Assembly (NCBI GenBank): GCA_964384675.1
Contig: CAYLNK010000093.1
Coordinates: forward strand, 1 to 20,624
DNA from: CAYLNK01 sp964384675
Lineage (GTDB): Bacteria > Acidobacteriota > Thermoanaerobaculia > UBA5066
Reading direction: 5' to 3'
Length of the DNA stretch: 20,624 nt
In this document: positions 6,546 through 18,881 of the stretch, piece by piece
Layout: each line of letters starts with the position of its first letter
Position numbering within the stretch: the first letter of the stretch is position 1
Translations under genes and position numbers: made by a program
The notes under the pieces: generated by a model
Told to the model about the DNA's origin: nothing
What the model saw: only the letters and a program-made list of their open reading frames with translations
Database searches by the model: none

Positions 6546-6704
6546 GCGATTCGCGCGGAGGGGGTGCGGGGGCACCCGGCGTCCGGGTGCCTCGAAAAAC
6601 GCGATTTCGCGCGGAGGGGGTGCGGGGGCACCCGGCGTCCGGGTGCCTCGAAAAACGCGATTCGCGCGGAGGGGGTGCGGGGGCACCCGGCGTCCGGGTG
6701 CCCC
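6546..6704. repeat. 55-56-bp tandem hairpin repeat, about 2.8 copies (repeat B)
   Basis: Three direct copies start at 6546, 6601 and 6657 (units of 55, 56 and about 48 bp). Each reads GCGAT(T)TCGCGCGGAGGGG then GGGTGC-GGGG-GCACCC and CCGG-CGT-CCGG, ending in TCGAAAAAC. The main dyad is GGCACCCGG-CGT-CCGGGTGCC. In the last copy it extends to a 14-bp perfect stem, GCGGGGGCACCCGG / CCGGGTGCCCCCGC. The three GGGTGC/GCACCC arms allow alternative pairing. The block occupies nearly the whole convergent junction between the methyltransferase and rho. Confidence 0.93.
6651..6704 (-). terminator. Probable rho transcription terminator formed by repeat B
   Basis: Reading out of rho on the minus strand, the 14-bp GC stem at 6674-6704 comes 9 nt after the stop codon. 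It is followed by a short CGCG-AAT-CGCG dyad (6653-6663) that runs into TTTTT (6655-6651). The small dyad plus U-tract has the shape of an intrinsic terminator, and the same element recurs in the next copy. The strength of such a short stem is uncertain; the large stem may block or protect the 3' end instead. Confidence 0.45.
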
Positions 6705-6713
6705 CGCGGTACT

Positions 6714-8069
<1,356 letters not shown>

Positions 8070-8071
8070 CG

Positions 8072-8788
8072 TCATCTCTCCTTTGCGGAGGAGCCGGACG
8101 GCGGGTTCGCCCGACCGCTCGGGGCATGGGCTGCCCCGGACACGGCCGCGACGACGCGGGACGCCAGCTCGCGGAGGTTCTCGCCGGTCTCGGCCGAGAC
8201 GGGCTGGAGGGGACGTGAGGGGTCTTCGTACTCCACCGCCAGCTCGCGGCGGCGCCGGACGCGCTCGGACGGCTTCACGGCGTCCCACTTGGTCGCGGCC
8301 ACGATGGTCGGCACGCCCGAGGTACGCAGGAAGAGGGCCATCGAGCGGTCGGACTCCTGGGGGGACAGCCGTCCGTCGACGAGGAGAAGAGCCACCGCGG
8401 GCCTCGGCTCGATCGACAGCAGCTCCTCGATCAGCCCGGCGAATTTCTCCCGATCCTGCCTGGCCACCTTGGCGTAGCCGTAGCCCGGGCAATCGACGAG
8501 GTCGAAGCGCTCGTCGACCCGGTACCAGTAGAGCGCTTGCGTGCGGCCCGGGGTCTGCGAGACGCGCGCCACGGGGACGTCGAGGAGAGCGTTCAGGAGG
8601 CTGGACTTCCCCACGTTCGATCGCCCGAGCACGGCCAGCGAGGGGAGGACGGGTGGAGCCGGACGCTGTCCCGCGTTGTGCCCCTGGAGGACCACCCGGA
8701 CGCTCTTGCCGAGCAGACCTCTCCCGCCCGCGGCCCGGGGCCGGGAACGATCAGCAGACGAGGACGAACGCTTTGGCTGGAGAGACAT
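8072..8788 (-). CDS. engB: Ribosome biogenesis GTPase EngB (YihA/YsxC)
   Basis: A TrmE-Era-EngA-EngB-Septin family GTPase needed for large ribosomal subunit assembly. From the ATG at 8788 it has 238 residues, with P-loop GRSNVGKSS (55-63), the TPGRTQ switch I segment (79-84), switch II DCPGYG (99-104), and base-recognition TKWD (166-169). The start is chosen because a sigma70-like promoter (8857-8830) lies directly upstream and would exclude the in-frame TTG at 8857. There is no strong Shine-Dalgarno site. The N-terminal 45 and C-terminal 20 residues are basic or Ser/Pro/Gly-rich extensions beyond the core, making it longer than the usual 195-210. Its stop overlaps a possible rho start, giving an engB-rho unit. 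Confidence 0.94.
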   Translation of the reverse strand: MSLQPKRSSSSADRSRPRAAGGRGLLGKSVRVVLQGHNAGQRPAPPVLPSLAVLGRSNVGKSSLLNALLDVPVARVSQTPGRTQALYWYRVDERFDLVDCPGYGYAKVARQDREKFAGLIEELLSIEPRPAVALLLVDGRLSPQESDRSMALFLRTSGVPTIVAATKWDAVKPSERVRRRRELAVEYEDPSRPLQPVSAETGENLRELASRVVAAVSGAAHAPSGRANPPSGSSAKER

Positions 8789-8829
8789 CGAGGGTGGGTT
8801 CAGTTGGTGAGTAGGCCCGGAGGACCGAC

Positions 8830-8857
8830 ACCATACACCGCCCCTGGCTACGGTCAA
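8830..8857 (-). promoter_or_regulatory. Sigma70-like promoter of engB-rho
   Basis: On the minus strand TTGACC (8857-8852) and TATGGT (8835-8830) are separated by 16 bp, matching the -35 and -10 consensus at 5/6 and 4/6 positions. The predicted start, near 8823, leaves a leader of about 35 nt before the engB ATG at 8788. It is the best promoter match in the window and lies in the spacer after the upstream membrane-protein gene. Confidence 0.6.
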
Positions 8858-8875
8858 GTGAGACGGATTGTTTCC

Positions 8876-8894
8876 CCGCGCCGCCCCGGCGCGG
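8876..8894 (-). terminator. GC hairpin after the membrane glycosyltransferase-like gene
   Basis: A 7-bp perfect stem, CCGCGCC / GGCGCGG, with a 5-nt loop lies 12 nt downstream of the stop at 8906 and just before the engB promoter. There is no U-tract, so it may be a weak or Rho-assisted stop or a 3' stabilising structure. Confidence 0.35.
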
Positions 8895-8905
8895 AGCGGC
8901 TCGGG

Positions 8906-10561
8906 TCAGGCGGGCCCGAGCGCCTTGACCAGGTAGTGGCCGCTTCGTCGAAAGCCGGTACAGGCCGCCGGCGTGGATCCCTCGAGGACGATCGCGTCGA
9001 GGCCGAGCATCCGGAGACGGCCCTCGAGCGATACGCGGCGATCCTCGGACAGGGAGCAGTACACCTCGGGCGTCGACCGGATGTCGGCGTGGATCGAGAG
9101 GCCGGCCCGCCGGTACTCGTACGGGGCTGCCGAAGGGTTCGCGACCGCGAGACGCGCCCCCGCCTTCAGACCGGCCGCGACGAGCTCCCGTTCGCGCAGC
9201 CCCCACGGGTCCTCGCGGGGCGCGGTGAAAACGTGCCGATGAAGGGTCGGCACGACGAAGAGCAGTAGGACGACCGAGGCGGCCACCGGGATGGCCCGCT
9301 TGGCGGACGACTCGTGCCCCAGCACGAGGAGAAGGATCGCCAGGGGCAGCCAGAAGGGCACGGCCAACCGGGCTTCCAGGTGGACGAGAACGTAGAGCCC
9401 AATCGCGGCGAGCGGGGAAAGCGCGAACCAGATCAGCCTCGTCTGACCGGCCCGGCGCGCGGCACCGGGAAAGGCCACCAGCACCAGCAGGACCACGGCA
9501 GCGCCGAAACCCGACAGCAGCGCGTCGTGCAGCACGGGCAGCTCGGCGCGTATCCGACGGAGCTGGGCGGTCGGCTCGAGACGCGTCTTCAAGCCGTCCT
9601 CCCAGTACGCTGGATCCGAGTCCCACGGGAACGCGGAGACCGGACCTCCACCGGCGAAGAGGATCCGGGGCTCTTCGAGCACGACGGGGATAGGGCGCCG
9701 GACGGCTCCGAACCGGGAGGGCGTGGACGTTCCCGCGGCGCGAGTGATCACTCGAGGCCCCTCGGCACCCGGGCCGTGCCACTCGTTCACATACCAGCCG
9801 TAGTTCAGGCGGCCGGCGTCGCCGGTCGTGAACCGCCCATAGTGCAGGCTGAGGACGGCGATCCACGGCAGCGAGACCACGGCGAACCCGGCGCCGGCCG
9901 TCAGGAGGAGCCGGAACCCGGGACCCCGCCACGCACCCGCCAGGAGCGCGACTGCGAGCACCGCCCCGGCCACAGGGAAGACGATCGCCTTGGCAAGGTA
10001 GGCGAGAGCGAGCAGGACTCCGAAGCCGAAGGCGGAGCCCCTGGATCCCCAGACGAGGAGGACCGCCTCCCGGGTCGCCAGGAGAAGCAGGCCCGAGAGG
10101 AGGAGATCGGGCGTGACGATGCCCGCGAGGTGTGCGGTCCCATACCAGAGGTAGCAGCCCCCGCCGAGCACGAGGAGGTCTTCCCGGCCCCGTTCGTCCG
10201 CGACTCCAGCCACGCCGGCGCATGCGTGCACGAGCCGCTCGACGGCGATCCAGCCGAGGACCCACGCCAGGAGCTGTACGGCATGGGCGGCCGGCGCTTC
10301 GACCTCGAGGGCCGGGGCCAGGACGCGGCGGACGAGACCGACGGCGAGGGGAAAGAGCGGGCTCCAGTACGAGTTGACGAGACGCCCCCAATCCCCGCGG
10401 ACGACGCCGTCGCCCATCTCGAGGTAATGCACGCCGTCCGGGTTCATGTCGAACCGGAAGCGCCACCACGTCACGACACCGGTCACCAGCGCCAGCGCCC
10501 GCAGGGACCAAGCCAGGCGGAACCGGAGCCCCACCCTGGCCGCTCCCGGGACCGCGCTCAC
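8906..10561 (-). CDS. Multi-pass membrane protein, probable GT-C (ArnT/PMT-like) glycosyltransferase
   Basis: A 551-residue protein with an N-terminal hydrophobic helix, then an exported loop carrying MNPDGVHYLEMG, then about ten further hydrophobic segments (for example LLVLGGGCYLWYG, FGFGVLLALAYLAKAIVFPV, AVVLLVLVAFPG, PFWLPLAILLLVLG). It ends in a soluble domain of about 110 residues. An acidic residue in the first loop followed by Y and G is the layout of GT39/GT83-type enzymes that use polyprenyl-phosphate sugars. The match is by architecture only, so the sugar and target are unknown. The GTG at 10561 is 10 nt after the lon stop with a poor ribosome binding site, so it may be co-transcribed with lon. 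It is the only gene in this minus-strand run without an obvious proteostasis or RNA role. Confidence 0.75.
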   Translation of the reverse strand: MSAVPGAARVGLRFRLAWSLRALALVTGVVTWWRFRFDMNPDGVHYLEMGDGVVRGDWGRLVNSYWSPLFPLAVGLVRRVLAPALEVEAPAAHAVQLLAWVLGWIAVERLVHACAGVAGVADERGREDLLVLGGGCYLWYGTAHLAGIVTPDLLLSGLLLLATREAVLLVWGSRGSAFGFGVLLALAYLAKAIVFPVAGAVLAVALLAGAWRGPGFRLLLTAGAGFAVVSLPWIAVLSLHYGRFTTGDAGRLNYGWYVNEWHGPGAEGPRVITRAAGTSTPSRFGAVRRPIPVVLEEPRILFAGGGPVSAFPWDSDPAYWEDGLKTRLEPTAQLRRIRAELPVLHDALLSGFGAAVVLLVLVAFPGAARRAGQTRLIWFALSPLAAIGLYVLVHLEARLAVPFWLPLAILLLVLGHESSAKRAIPVAASVVLLLFVVPTLHRHVFTAPREDPWGLRERELVAAGLKAGARLAVANPSAAPYEYRRAGLSIHADIRSTPEVYCSLSEDRRVSLEGRLRMLGLDAIVLEGSTPAACTGFRRSGHYLVKALGPA

Positions 10562-10571
10562 CGCCTGGCTA

Positions 10572-12995
<2,424 letters not shown>

Positions 12996-13023
12996 GGAGT
13001 CACCTCGAAAGAAGAAGTCGGAT

Positions 13024-13073
13024 GCCCCGGCCGGGGCGAATCACGGAAGGGGAACCCGGCGCCGGGGCTCCCC
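13024..13073 (-). promoter_or_regulatory. Two adjacent GC hairpins in the clpX-lon spacer
   Basis: The 92-bp spacer contains GCCCC-GGCC-GGGGC (13024-13037) and a larger imperfect dyad at 13049-13073 (GGGGA / TCCCC outer arms around a CCCGGCGCCGGG palindrome). Neither is followed by a U-tract. They could attenuate read-through into lon or stabilise the clpX 3' end. The lon ribosome binding site lies just downstream and is not in either stem. Confidence 0.35.
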
Positions 13074-13087
13074 GGAGCCATGCCGCC

Positions 13088-14332
<1,245 letters not shown>

Positions 14333-14474
14333 GGACTCCCTGCCCCTGCCCCCGGAGGGGCTTGCCGTGGATCTTACCCCACGGCACCCGACCGGCTCCC
14401 CGCGCCGCGGGACGTGTTCCTGATTCCCGGAAGCCGCGGGGCGCGCTCATGCCGCCGACGGGTTTCCAGGTTCT

Positions 14475-15161
14475 TCACGCCGCGGTGGGTCGGAGCTCCT
14501 CGCGCCGCCGGATGACCGTGTCGATCAGCCCGTACTCCTTCGCCGCGTCGGCCTCGAAGATGTTGTCCCGGTCCGTGTCCTTCTCGATCCGCTCGATGCT
14601 CTGGCCCGTGTGCTGGGACAGGAGCTCGTTCAGGCGCCTCTTCATCCGCAGGATGTCCCGCGCGTGGATCTCGATGTCCGACGCCTGCCCTTCCATTCCG
14701 CCGAGCGGCTGGTGGATGAGCACCCGGGCGTTCGGCAGGGCGTGCCGCTTCCCCTTGGCGCCCCCGGCCAGGAGGACCGCCGCCATGGAGGCGGCCTGCC
14801 CGACGCAGTAGGTGGCCACGTCCGGCTTCACGTACTGCATCGTGTCGTAGATCGCGAGACCGGCCGTGACCGAGCCGCCCGGCGAGTTGATGTAGAGCGT
14901 GATGTCCTTCTCCGGGTTGTCGGCCTCGAGGAAGAGCATCTGGGCGATCACCAGGTTCGCGACGTAGTCGTCGATCGGCGTCCCCAGGAAGATGACGTTG
15001 TCCTTCAGGAGGCGCGAATAGATGTCGAAGGCGCGCTCCCCCCGGTTGGTCTGCTCGATCACCATGGGGGGATGCGGCGGAATCCAGTTGGCGCGGGGCT
15101 CCGCGGCTCCCGCAAGAGACCTCGGATCCCGCTCGGCTCGATCCAGTCGGTTCATTCGCAT
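14475..15161 (-). CDS. clpP: ATP-dependent Clp protease proteolytic subunit ClpP
   Basis: A serine peptidase forming the ClpP tetradecamer. With the ATG at 15161 it has 228 residues. The catalytic triad is Ser125 (GQAASMA), His150 (LIHQP) and Asp199 (DTDRDN), and NSPGGSV at 92-98 forms the oxyanion strand. The mature N-terminus probably begins near PPMVIEQT (31-38), so residues before it are a long propeptide. Three other in-frame starts exist (GTG 15170, ATG 15167, ATG 15155). The site at 15161 is preferred because GAGGAG is 8 nt upstream, while it is only 2 nt from 15167. It follows tig by about 100 bp and precedes clpX, the classic tig-clpP-clpX order. The 142-bp gap to clpX shows only weak dyads and no convincing promoter. 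Confidence 0.97.
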   Translation of the reverse strand: MRMNRLDRAERDPRSLAGAAEPRANWIPPHPPMVIEQTNRGERAFDIYSRLLKDNVIFLGTPIDDYVANLVIAQMLFLEADNPEKDITLYINSPGGSVTAGLAIYDTMQYVKPDVATYCVGQAASMAAVLLAGGAKGKRHALPNARVLIHQPLGGMEGQASDIEIHARDILRMKRRLNELLSQHTGQSIERIEKDTDRDNIFEADAAKEYGLIDTVIRRREELRPTAA

Positions 15162-15240
15162 GTCCATCACTCCTCTAACGCCCCGGGTGGGTCACGGGAT
15201 TCCCCGGAAGGAGAGCGCTCCGCCGGGGAGGGGACCGGGA

Positions 15241-15258
15241 GAGCCCGGCGCGGGGCTC
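15241..15258 (-). terminator. Small hairpin just after tig
   Basis: GAGCCC / GGGCTC with a 6-nt loop sits 4 nt downstream of the tig stop. It lacks a U-tract. It might be a partial terminator or an mRNA-stability element between tig and clpP. Confidence 0.25.
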
Positions 15259-15262
15259 GACC

Positions 15263-16576
15263 CTAGCCAAGGACTGCGGGGACGGCCTCCGCCACCAGGA
15301 ACTCCAGGACCTTCTCGATCCGCATCTCCTCGCGGAGCCCCTCGAGCCGGTCGTTCTTGACGAGGGCGGCCTTCAGCTCCGAGTACGAGGTGCCGCCCGC
15401 CGCGGCTTGCCTCTTGATGGCGGCGTCGAGCTCCGTGTCGGTCACGGCGACGGCCTCCGCCTCGCCGATGGCGTCCAGGAGCAGGTACTCCTTGACCCGG
15501 CGCACCGAGGTCTCCCGGGCCGCCCCGCGCATCTCGTTCCAGTCGATCTCGGCCGCCTTCAGGTCGACCCCCTGGCGGGCCAGGGCGCGGGCGTAGTTCT
15601 TCAGGGCGGAATCGATCTCGGCCTCCACCATCGACTCGGGCGCGTCGATGTGGTTCAGGGCGAGGAGGCCGTCGAGCACGGCCCGGCGCCGCTTCTCCTT
15701 GAGGTCGTCCTCTTTCTGGCGGCGGATCGACTCCCCGACCTTCTCGCGCAGCATGGCGAGGTCGGCCCCCTCGGGGGTCTCCCCGTCGCGGGGGGTGAGC
15801 GCCTGGCGGGCGAAGTCGTCGTCCAGGGCGGGGAGCACCCGCTTCTTGAGCGCGATCAACGTGCCGCTGTAGAGGACGGTCTTGCCGGCGAACTCGCTGT
15901 CCTGCATCTCGGCCGGGAAGCTCTTCTGGAACGTGAACGAGATCCCCGGCTCGGCGTTCCTGAGGTTCGCGGTGAGCTCCGGCATCGTCTGCTCACCGCC
16001 GATCTCGATCATCGCCTTCTCGGCGTCGAAGTCCTTGCCGTCCCCTCCCGGGAAGCTTCCGTGGAGATCGACCAGCGCGAAGTCCCCGTCCATGGCCGGG
16101 CGGTCCTCGATCGGGTCGAACGAGGCGTGCGACTCGCGGATCCGCTCGATCGTCTTGCCGATCTCGTCGTCCGTGGCGTGCGTCGGGTCCGACGGCACCT
16201 TGAGCCCGCGGTAGTCCTTCGGGTTCACGGCCGGGCGGATCTCGACCTCGACCTTGAAGGAGAGCGGCTCGTCGAGCTCGAACTTCAGCTCGTCCACCTT
16301 CGGCTGCCCGATCAGGTTGAGGCCCTTCTCCTGGATGGCGTCCGAGAGGGCGTCCCTCAGGAGATGCTCGAGCACCTCGCTCTTCAGCTCCTTCTGGAAC
16401 CGCTTCTTGATCACCTCGAGCGGCACCTTCCCGGGCCGGAAACCCGGGAGGCGGACCTGCTTGCCGATCTCGCGGGCGGTCCGCTCGGTGGCACGCTTCA
16501 CCTCCTCGAGGGAGACCTCGAGGGTGAGCGATCTCTTGGTGGAGGAGTCTTCGACGTAGGACGTGATCATGCTCAT
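15263..16576 (-). CDS. tig: Trigger factor (ribosome-associated chaperone/prolyl isomerase)
   Basis: From the ATG at 16576 this is 437 residues (E. coli 432). The N-terminal ribosome-binding domain carries the signature loop GFRPGKVP (45-52), which docks at ribosomal protein uL23. A central FKBP-like isomerase region (about 155-240, with GDFALVDLHGSF) and a long helical C-terminal chaperone domain ending in EFLVAEAVP follow. It binds nascent chains at the ribosome exit. An in-frame frame extension to 16657 is rejected because it runs through tRNA-Leu. A second ATG lies at 16570. The ribosome binding site (GGAAAG / GACGGA) is squeezed into the 11 nt between the tRNA CCA end and the ATG. Expression therefore probably depends on the tRNA promoter and on tRNA 3' processing. 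Followed by clpP and clpX. Confidence 0.95.
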   Translation of the reverse strand: MSMITSYVEDSSTKRSLTLEVSLEEVKRATERTAREIGKQVRLPGFRPGKVPLEVIKKRFQKELKSEVLEHLLRDALSDAIQEKGLNLIGQPKVDELKFELDEPLSFKVEVEIRPAVNPKDYRGLKVPSDPTHATDDEIGKTIERIRESHASFDPIEDRPAMDGDFALVDLHGSFPGGDGKDFDAEKAMIEIGGEQTMPELTANLRNAEPGISFTFQKSFPAEMQDSEFAGKTVLYSGTLIALKKRVLPALDDDFARQALTPRDGETPEGADLAMLREKVGESIRRQKEDDLKEKRRRAVLDGLLALNHIDAPESMVEAEIDSALKNYARALARQGVDLKAAEIDWNEMRGAARETSVRRVKEYLLLDAIGEAEAVAVTDTELDAAIKRQAAAGGTSYSELKAALVKNDRLEGLREEMRIEKVLEFLVAEAVPAVLG

Positions 16577-16587
16577 TCCGTCTTTCC

Positions 16588-16671
16588 TGGTGCGGGAGGA
16601 GGGACTCGAACCCTCACGGGTCGCCCCACCGGCTCCTAAGACCGGCGCGTCTGCCATTCCGCCACTCCCGC
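16588..16671 (-). tRNA. tRNA-Leu (anticodon TAG)
   Basis: An 84-nt gene including an encoded CCA. The acceptor arms GCGGGAG (16671-16665) and CTCCCGC (16598-16592) pair perfectly, followed by A-CCA to 16588. The anticodon loop CTTAGGA (16640-16634) gives anticodon TAG at 16638-16636, which reads CUN leucine codons. The long variable arm (GGTGGGGCGACCC region) confirms a class II tRNA, and the T-loop is GTTCGAGTC. It is preceded by a good promoter and followed after 11 nt by the tig start codon. Confidence 0.97.
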
Positions 16672-16681
16672 GGGCCGGCGG

Positions 16682-16709
16682 ACCATAGCACGCGACGGGC
16701 GTCGGTCTG
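16682..16709 (-). promoter_or_regulatory. Promoter of tRNA-Leu (and probably tig)
   Basis: On the minus strand the extended -10 TGC-TATGGT has its hexamer at 16687-16682. A partial -35, CAGACC (16709-16704), lies 16 bp upstream, the same spacing and -10 as the engB promoter. Predicted initiation near 16675 is only about 4 nt before the tRNA 5' end. The rest of the 148-bp gap up to the S9 peptidase shows no gene. Confidence 0.5.
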
Positions 16710-16819
16710 CGTGGCCGGCCGCAGGCCGCGGGCGGCCGAGGGGAAGGTAGGGGAACCGAAGCCGGAGGACCACGGCCTCGCCGCTGACGCGGATCGGCTT
16801 CAGGTTGCCCCCGGGCACC

Positions 16820-18868
16820 TCAGAGGTACTTCTTCAGCCAGCCGAAGACCGTCTCGTGCCAGCGACGGCTGTTGTGCGGCCGGAGGACCCAGTGGCCCTC
16901 GTCCGGGAAGACGAGCGCCTCGGACGGGACGCCCCTCCGGCGCAGCATGGTGAAGAGCTGGAGCCCCTGGTCGACCGGTACCCGGTAGTCCAGCTCGTTC
17001 GTGATGACCAGGGTCGGCGTCTTGATCTTGTGGGCGTGGAGGTGCGGCGACCACTTCGCCACGTTCTGCCGCGTCTTCTCGGTCCACGGCTCGCCCAGGA
17101 ACTCCCAGTCGGGGAACCAGAGCTCCTCGGTCGTGTTCGCCATCGACTCCAGGTTGAAGACGCCGTCGTGGGTGACCGCCGCCTTGAACCGGTCGGTGTG
17201 CCCGATCAGCCAGTTGACGGCGTAGCCGCCGTAGCTCGCCCCCGCCACCGCCTGGCGTGCCGGGTCGACGAACGGCTTCTTGACGACCGCGTCGAAGACC
17301 CCGTTCAGATCGGTCATCACCTTGCCGCCCCAGTCGCCCGAGATGTCGTCCACGAACTTCTGGCCGAAGCCGGTGGAGCCGCGCGGGTTCGGACAGACGA
17401 CCACCCAGCCCTGCGCCGCCCAGAACGAAGGGTTCCAGCGGGCCGACCAGCCGTCCTCCCAGGCGCCCTGGGGGCCGCCGTGGATCAGGAAGACGACCGG
17501 GTACCTCTTCGCCGGGTCGAAGGCCGGCGGCTTCACGAGCCAGTACTGGACGTCGGCGCCGTCCGCCCCCTTCGCCGTCTCGCTGAGAGGGACCGCGAAA
17601 TCGACCTCCTTGCGCCAGAAGGCGTTCTCGTCGGTCAGGGGCTTCACGGTCTTGCCGTCCAGCGAGGCGCGGAACAGCTCGGGCGGCGCGGTCAGAGAGG
17701 CACGGGAGAAGACCAGGAAGTCCTTCGCCGCCTGGAGCGACCCGATCCGCCCGCCTCGGAGCACCTCGACCGGTGTGCCGCCGGCGGCGTCGATCCGGAA
17801 CAGGTCCGTCCGGCCGTCCTTGTCGGCCGTGAACCAGACGGTCCTGCCGTCCGGCGAGAGGGCCATCTCGCCGACCGACAGGTCGGGCGCCGTGAACAGC
17901 GTCCGCTTCGTCTTCGCCTTCCGGTCGTACAGGTCGACGAACCAGCGGTCCGCTTCGAAGCCCGCCCGCCGCTGGGCGCGGACGGCGATCGTCTTGCCGT
18001 CCACCCAGACGGGCGTGACGTCGTAGCCGGGGTTCCCCCCGGTGATCCGCTCCACCTCTCCGCCGTTCACGGAGACCACGAAGACGTCGGTGTTCGTCGA
18101 CAACGCCTCCCGGTCGTTCCCATCGCGGTTCGAGATGAACGCGATCTCCGAGGAATCGGGCGAGAAGGCGACGGCCCCGTCCTCGGCCTGGAACGTCGGG
18201 GAGTCGAAGTCGCCCGGGGTGACGTCCTTCGCGGCGCCGGTCTCGGCGTCGGCCACGAAGACGTGGGCCCGCACGTCCTCCCGCCACTCGTCCCAGTGGC
18301 GGAAGAGGAGACGCTTCAGGTGGTGGACCTTGACCGGGTCCTTCTCCTTGGCCTCGAGCTTCTTCCGGTTGCAGGCGTCGTCCGCGCACTCCGGGAAGAC
18401 GTCGGCCGCGAAGGCCAGCTTCTTGCCGTCCGGCGACCAGACGAGGGGCTCCTTCACGCCGGACGGAACGTCGGTCAGCTTCCGGGCCTCACCGCCGCCG
18501 AGGTCGAGGAGGTAGACCTGGGAGGAGCCGCCCCGCGTGGAGAGGAAGGCCAGCCGCCGGCCGTCCGGCGAGAAGCGCGGCGTGGTGTCGGCCTTCTCGG
18601 AACGGGTCAGCGGCCGGGCCGGGGCGGATCCGTCCGCAGGGACCATCCAGATGTCGGCATTCCGCTTGCCCACGGTGAGGTCGGTGGTGGTCCGCACGAA
18701 CGCCACCTGCCGGCCGTCCGGGGAGAGCTGCGGATCGCCGACCCTCACGGCGGTGAGGAGGTCGTCCATCGACATCGGCCGGCCGGCGAGGGCGGGCCGC
18801 GCGGCCGCGAGGGCGCTGCAGGCGGCGAGGGCGGCCACGGCGGCCGTGGCGAGGCGGGTCTGTCTCAT
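16820..18868 (-). CDS. Exported S9-family serine peptidase (acylaminoacyl/dipeptidyl peptidase type)
   Basis: A 682-residue prolyl-oligopeptidase-fold enzyme from the ATG at 18868 (GGGAGA about 7 nt upstream). Residues 1-31 form a signal peptide (RQTR, a hydrophobic Ala/Leu stretch, ALA before GRP). An LAAC at 14-17 resembles a lipobox but sits early, so lipidation is uncertain. A beta-propeller follows with repeated LSPDG/FSPDGRR-type blades of the WD40-like/TolB kind. The C-terminal alpha/beta-hydrolase carries Ser545 in GASYGG, Asp627 in NELDYR and His659 in DEGHW. The extracellular or periplasmic enzyme cleaves short peptides; N-blocked versus free N-terminal preference cannot be decided. 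Longer N-terminal frames run into tRNA-Lys and are rejected. It lies just downstream of a strong terminator-like hairpin, so its transcription is puzzling. Confidence 0.93.
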   Translation of the reverse strand: MRQTRLATAAVAALAACSALAAARPALAGRPMSMDDLLTAVRVGDPQLSPDGRQVAFVRTTTDLTVGKRNADIWMVPADGSAPARPLTRSEKADTTPRFSPDGRRLAFLSTRGGSSQVYLLDLGGGEARKLTDVPSGVKEPLVWSPDGKKLAFAADVFPECADDACNRKKLEAKEKDPVKVHHLKRLLFRHWDEWREDVRAHVFVADAETGAAKDVTPGDFDSPTFQAEDGAVAFSPDSSEIAFISNRDGNDREALSTNTDVFVVSVNGGEVERITGGNPGYDVTPVWVDGKTIAVRAQRRAGFEADRWFVDLYDRKAKTKRTLFTAPDLSVGEMALSPDGRTVWFTADKDGRTDLFRIDAAGGTPVEVLRGGRIGSLQAAKDFLVFSRASLTAPPELFRASLDGKTVKPLTDENAFWRKEVDFAVPLSETAKGADGADVQYWLVKPPAFDPAKRYPVVFLIHGGPQGAWEDGWSARWNPSFWAAQGWVVVCPNPRGSTGFGQKFVDDISGDWGGKVMTDLNGVFDAVVKKPFVDPARQAVAGASYGGYAVNWLIGHTDRFKAAVTHDGVFNLESMANTTEELWFPDWEFLGEPWTEKTRQNVAKWSPHLHAHKIKTPTLVITNELDYRVPVDQGLQLFTMLRRRGVPSEALVFPDEGHWVLRPHNSRRWHETVFGWLKKYL

Positions 18869-18881
18869 GCGGTCGTCTCCC

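Noticed and set aside
8076..8492. N-terminal extension of rho by about 140 codons
   Set aside because: It overlaps engB in another frame; Rho similarity and the ribosome binding site place the start at 8069 or 8075.
14333..14474. Promoter or structured RNA in the clpP-clpX gap
   Set aside because: Only a weak TAAGAT hexamer without a -35 and a 7-bp dyad with a 30-nt loop were found, not enough to call a site.
16577..16657. Longer N-terminus for trigger factor
   Set aside because: The added codons are tRNA-Leu sequence; the known N-terminal domain begins after 16576.
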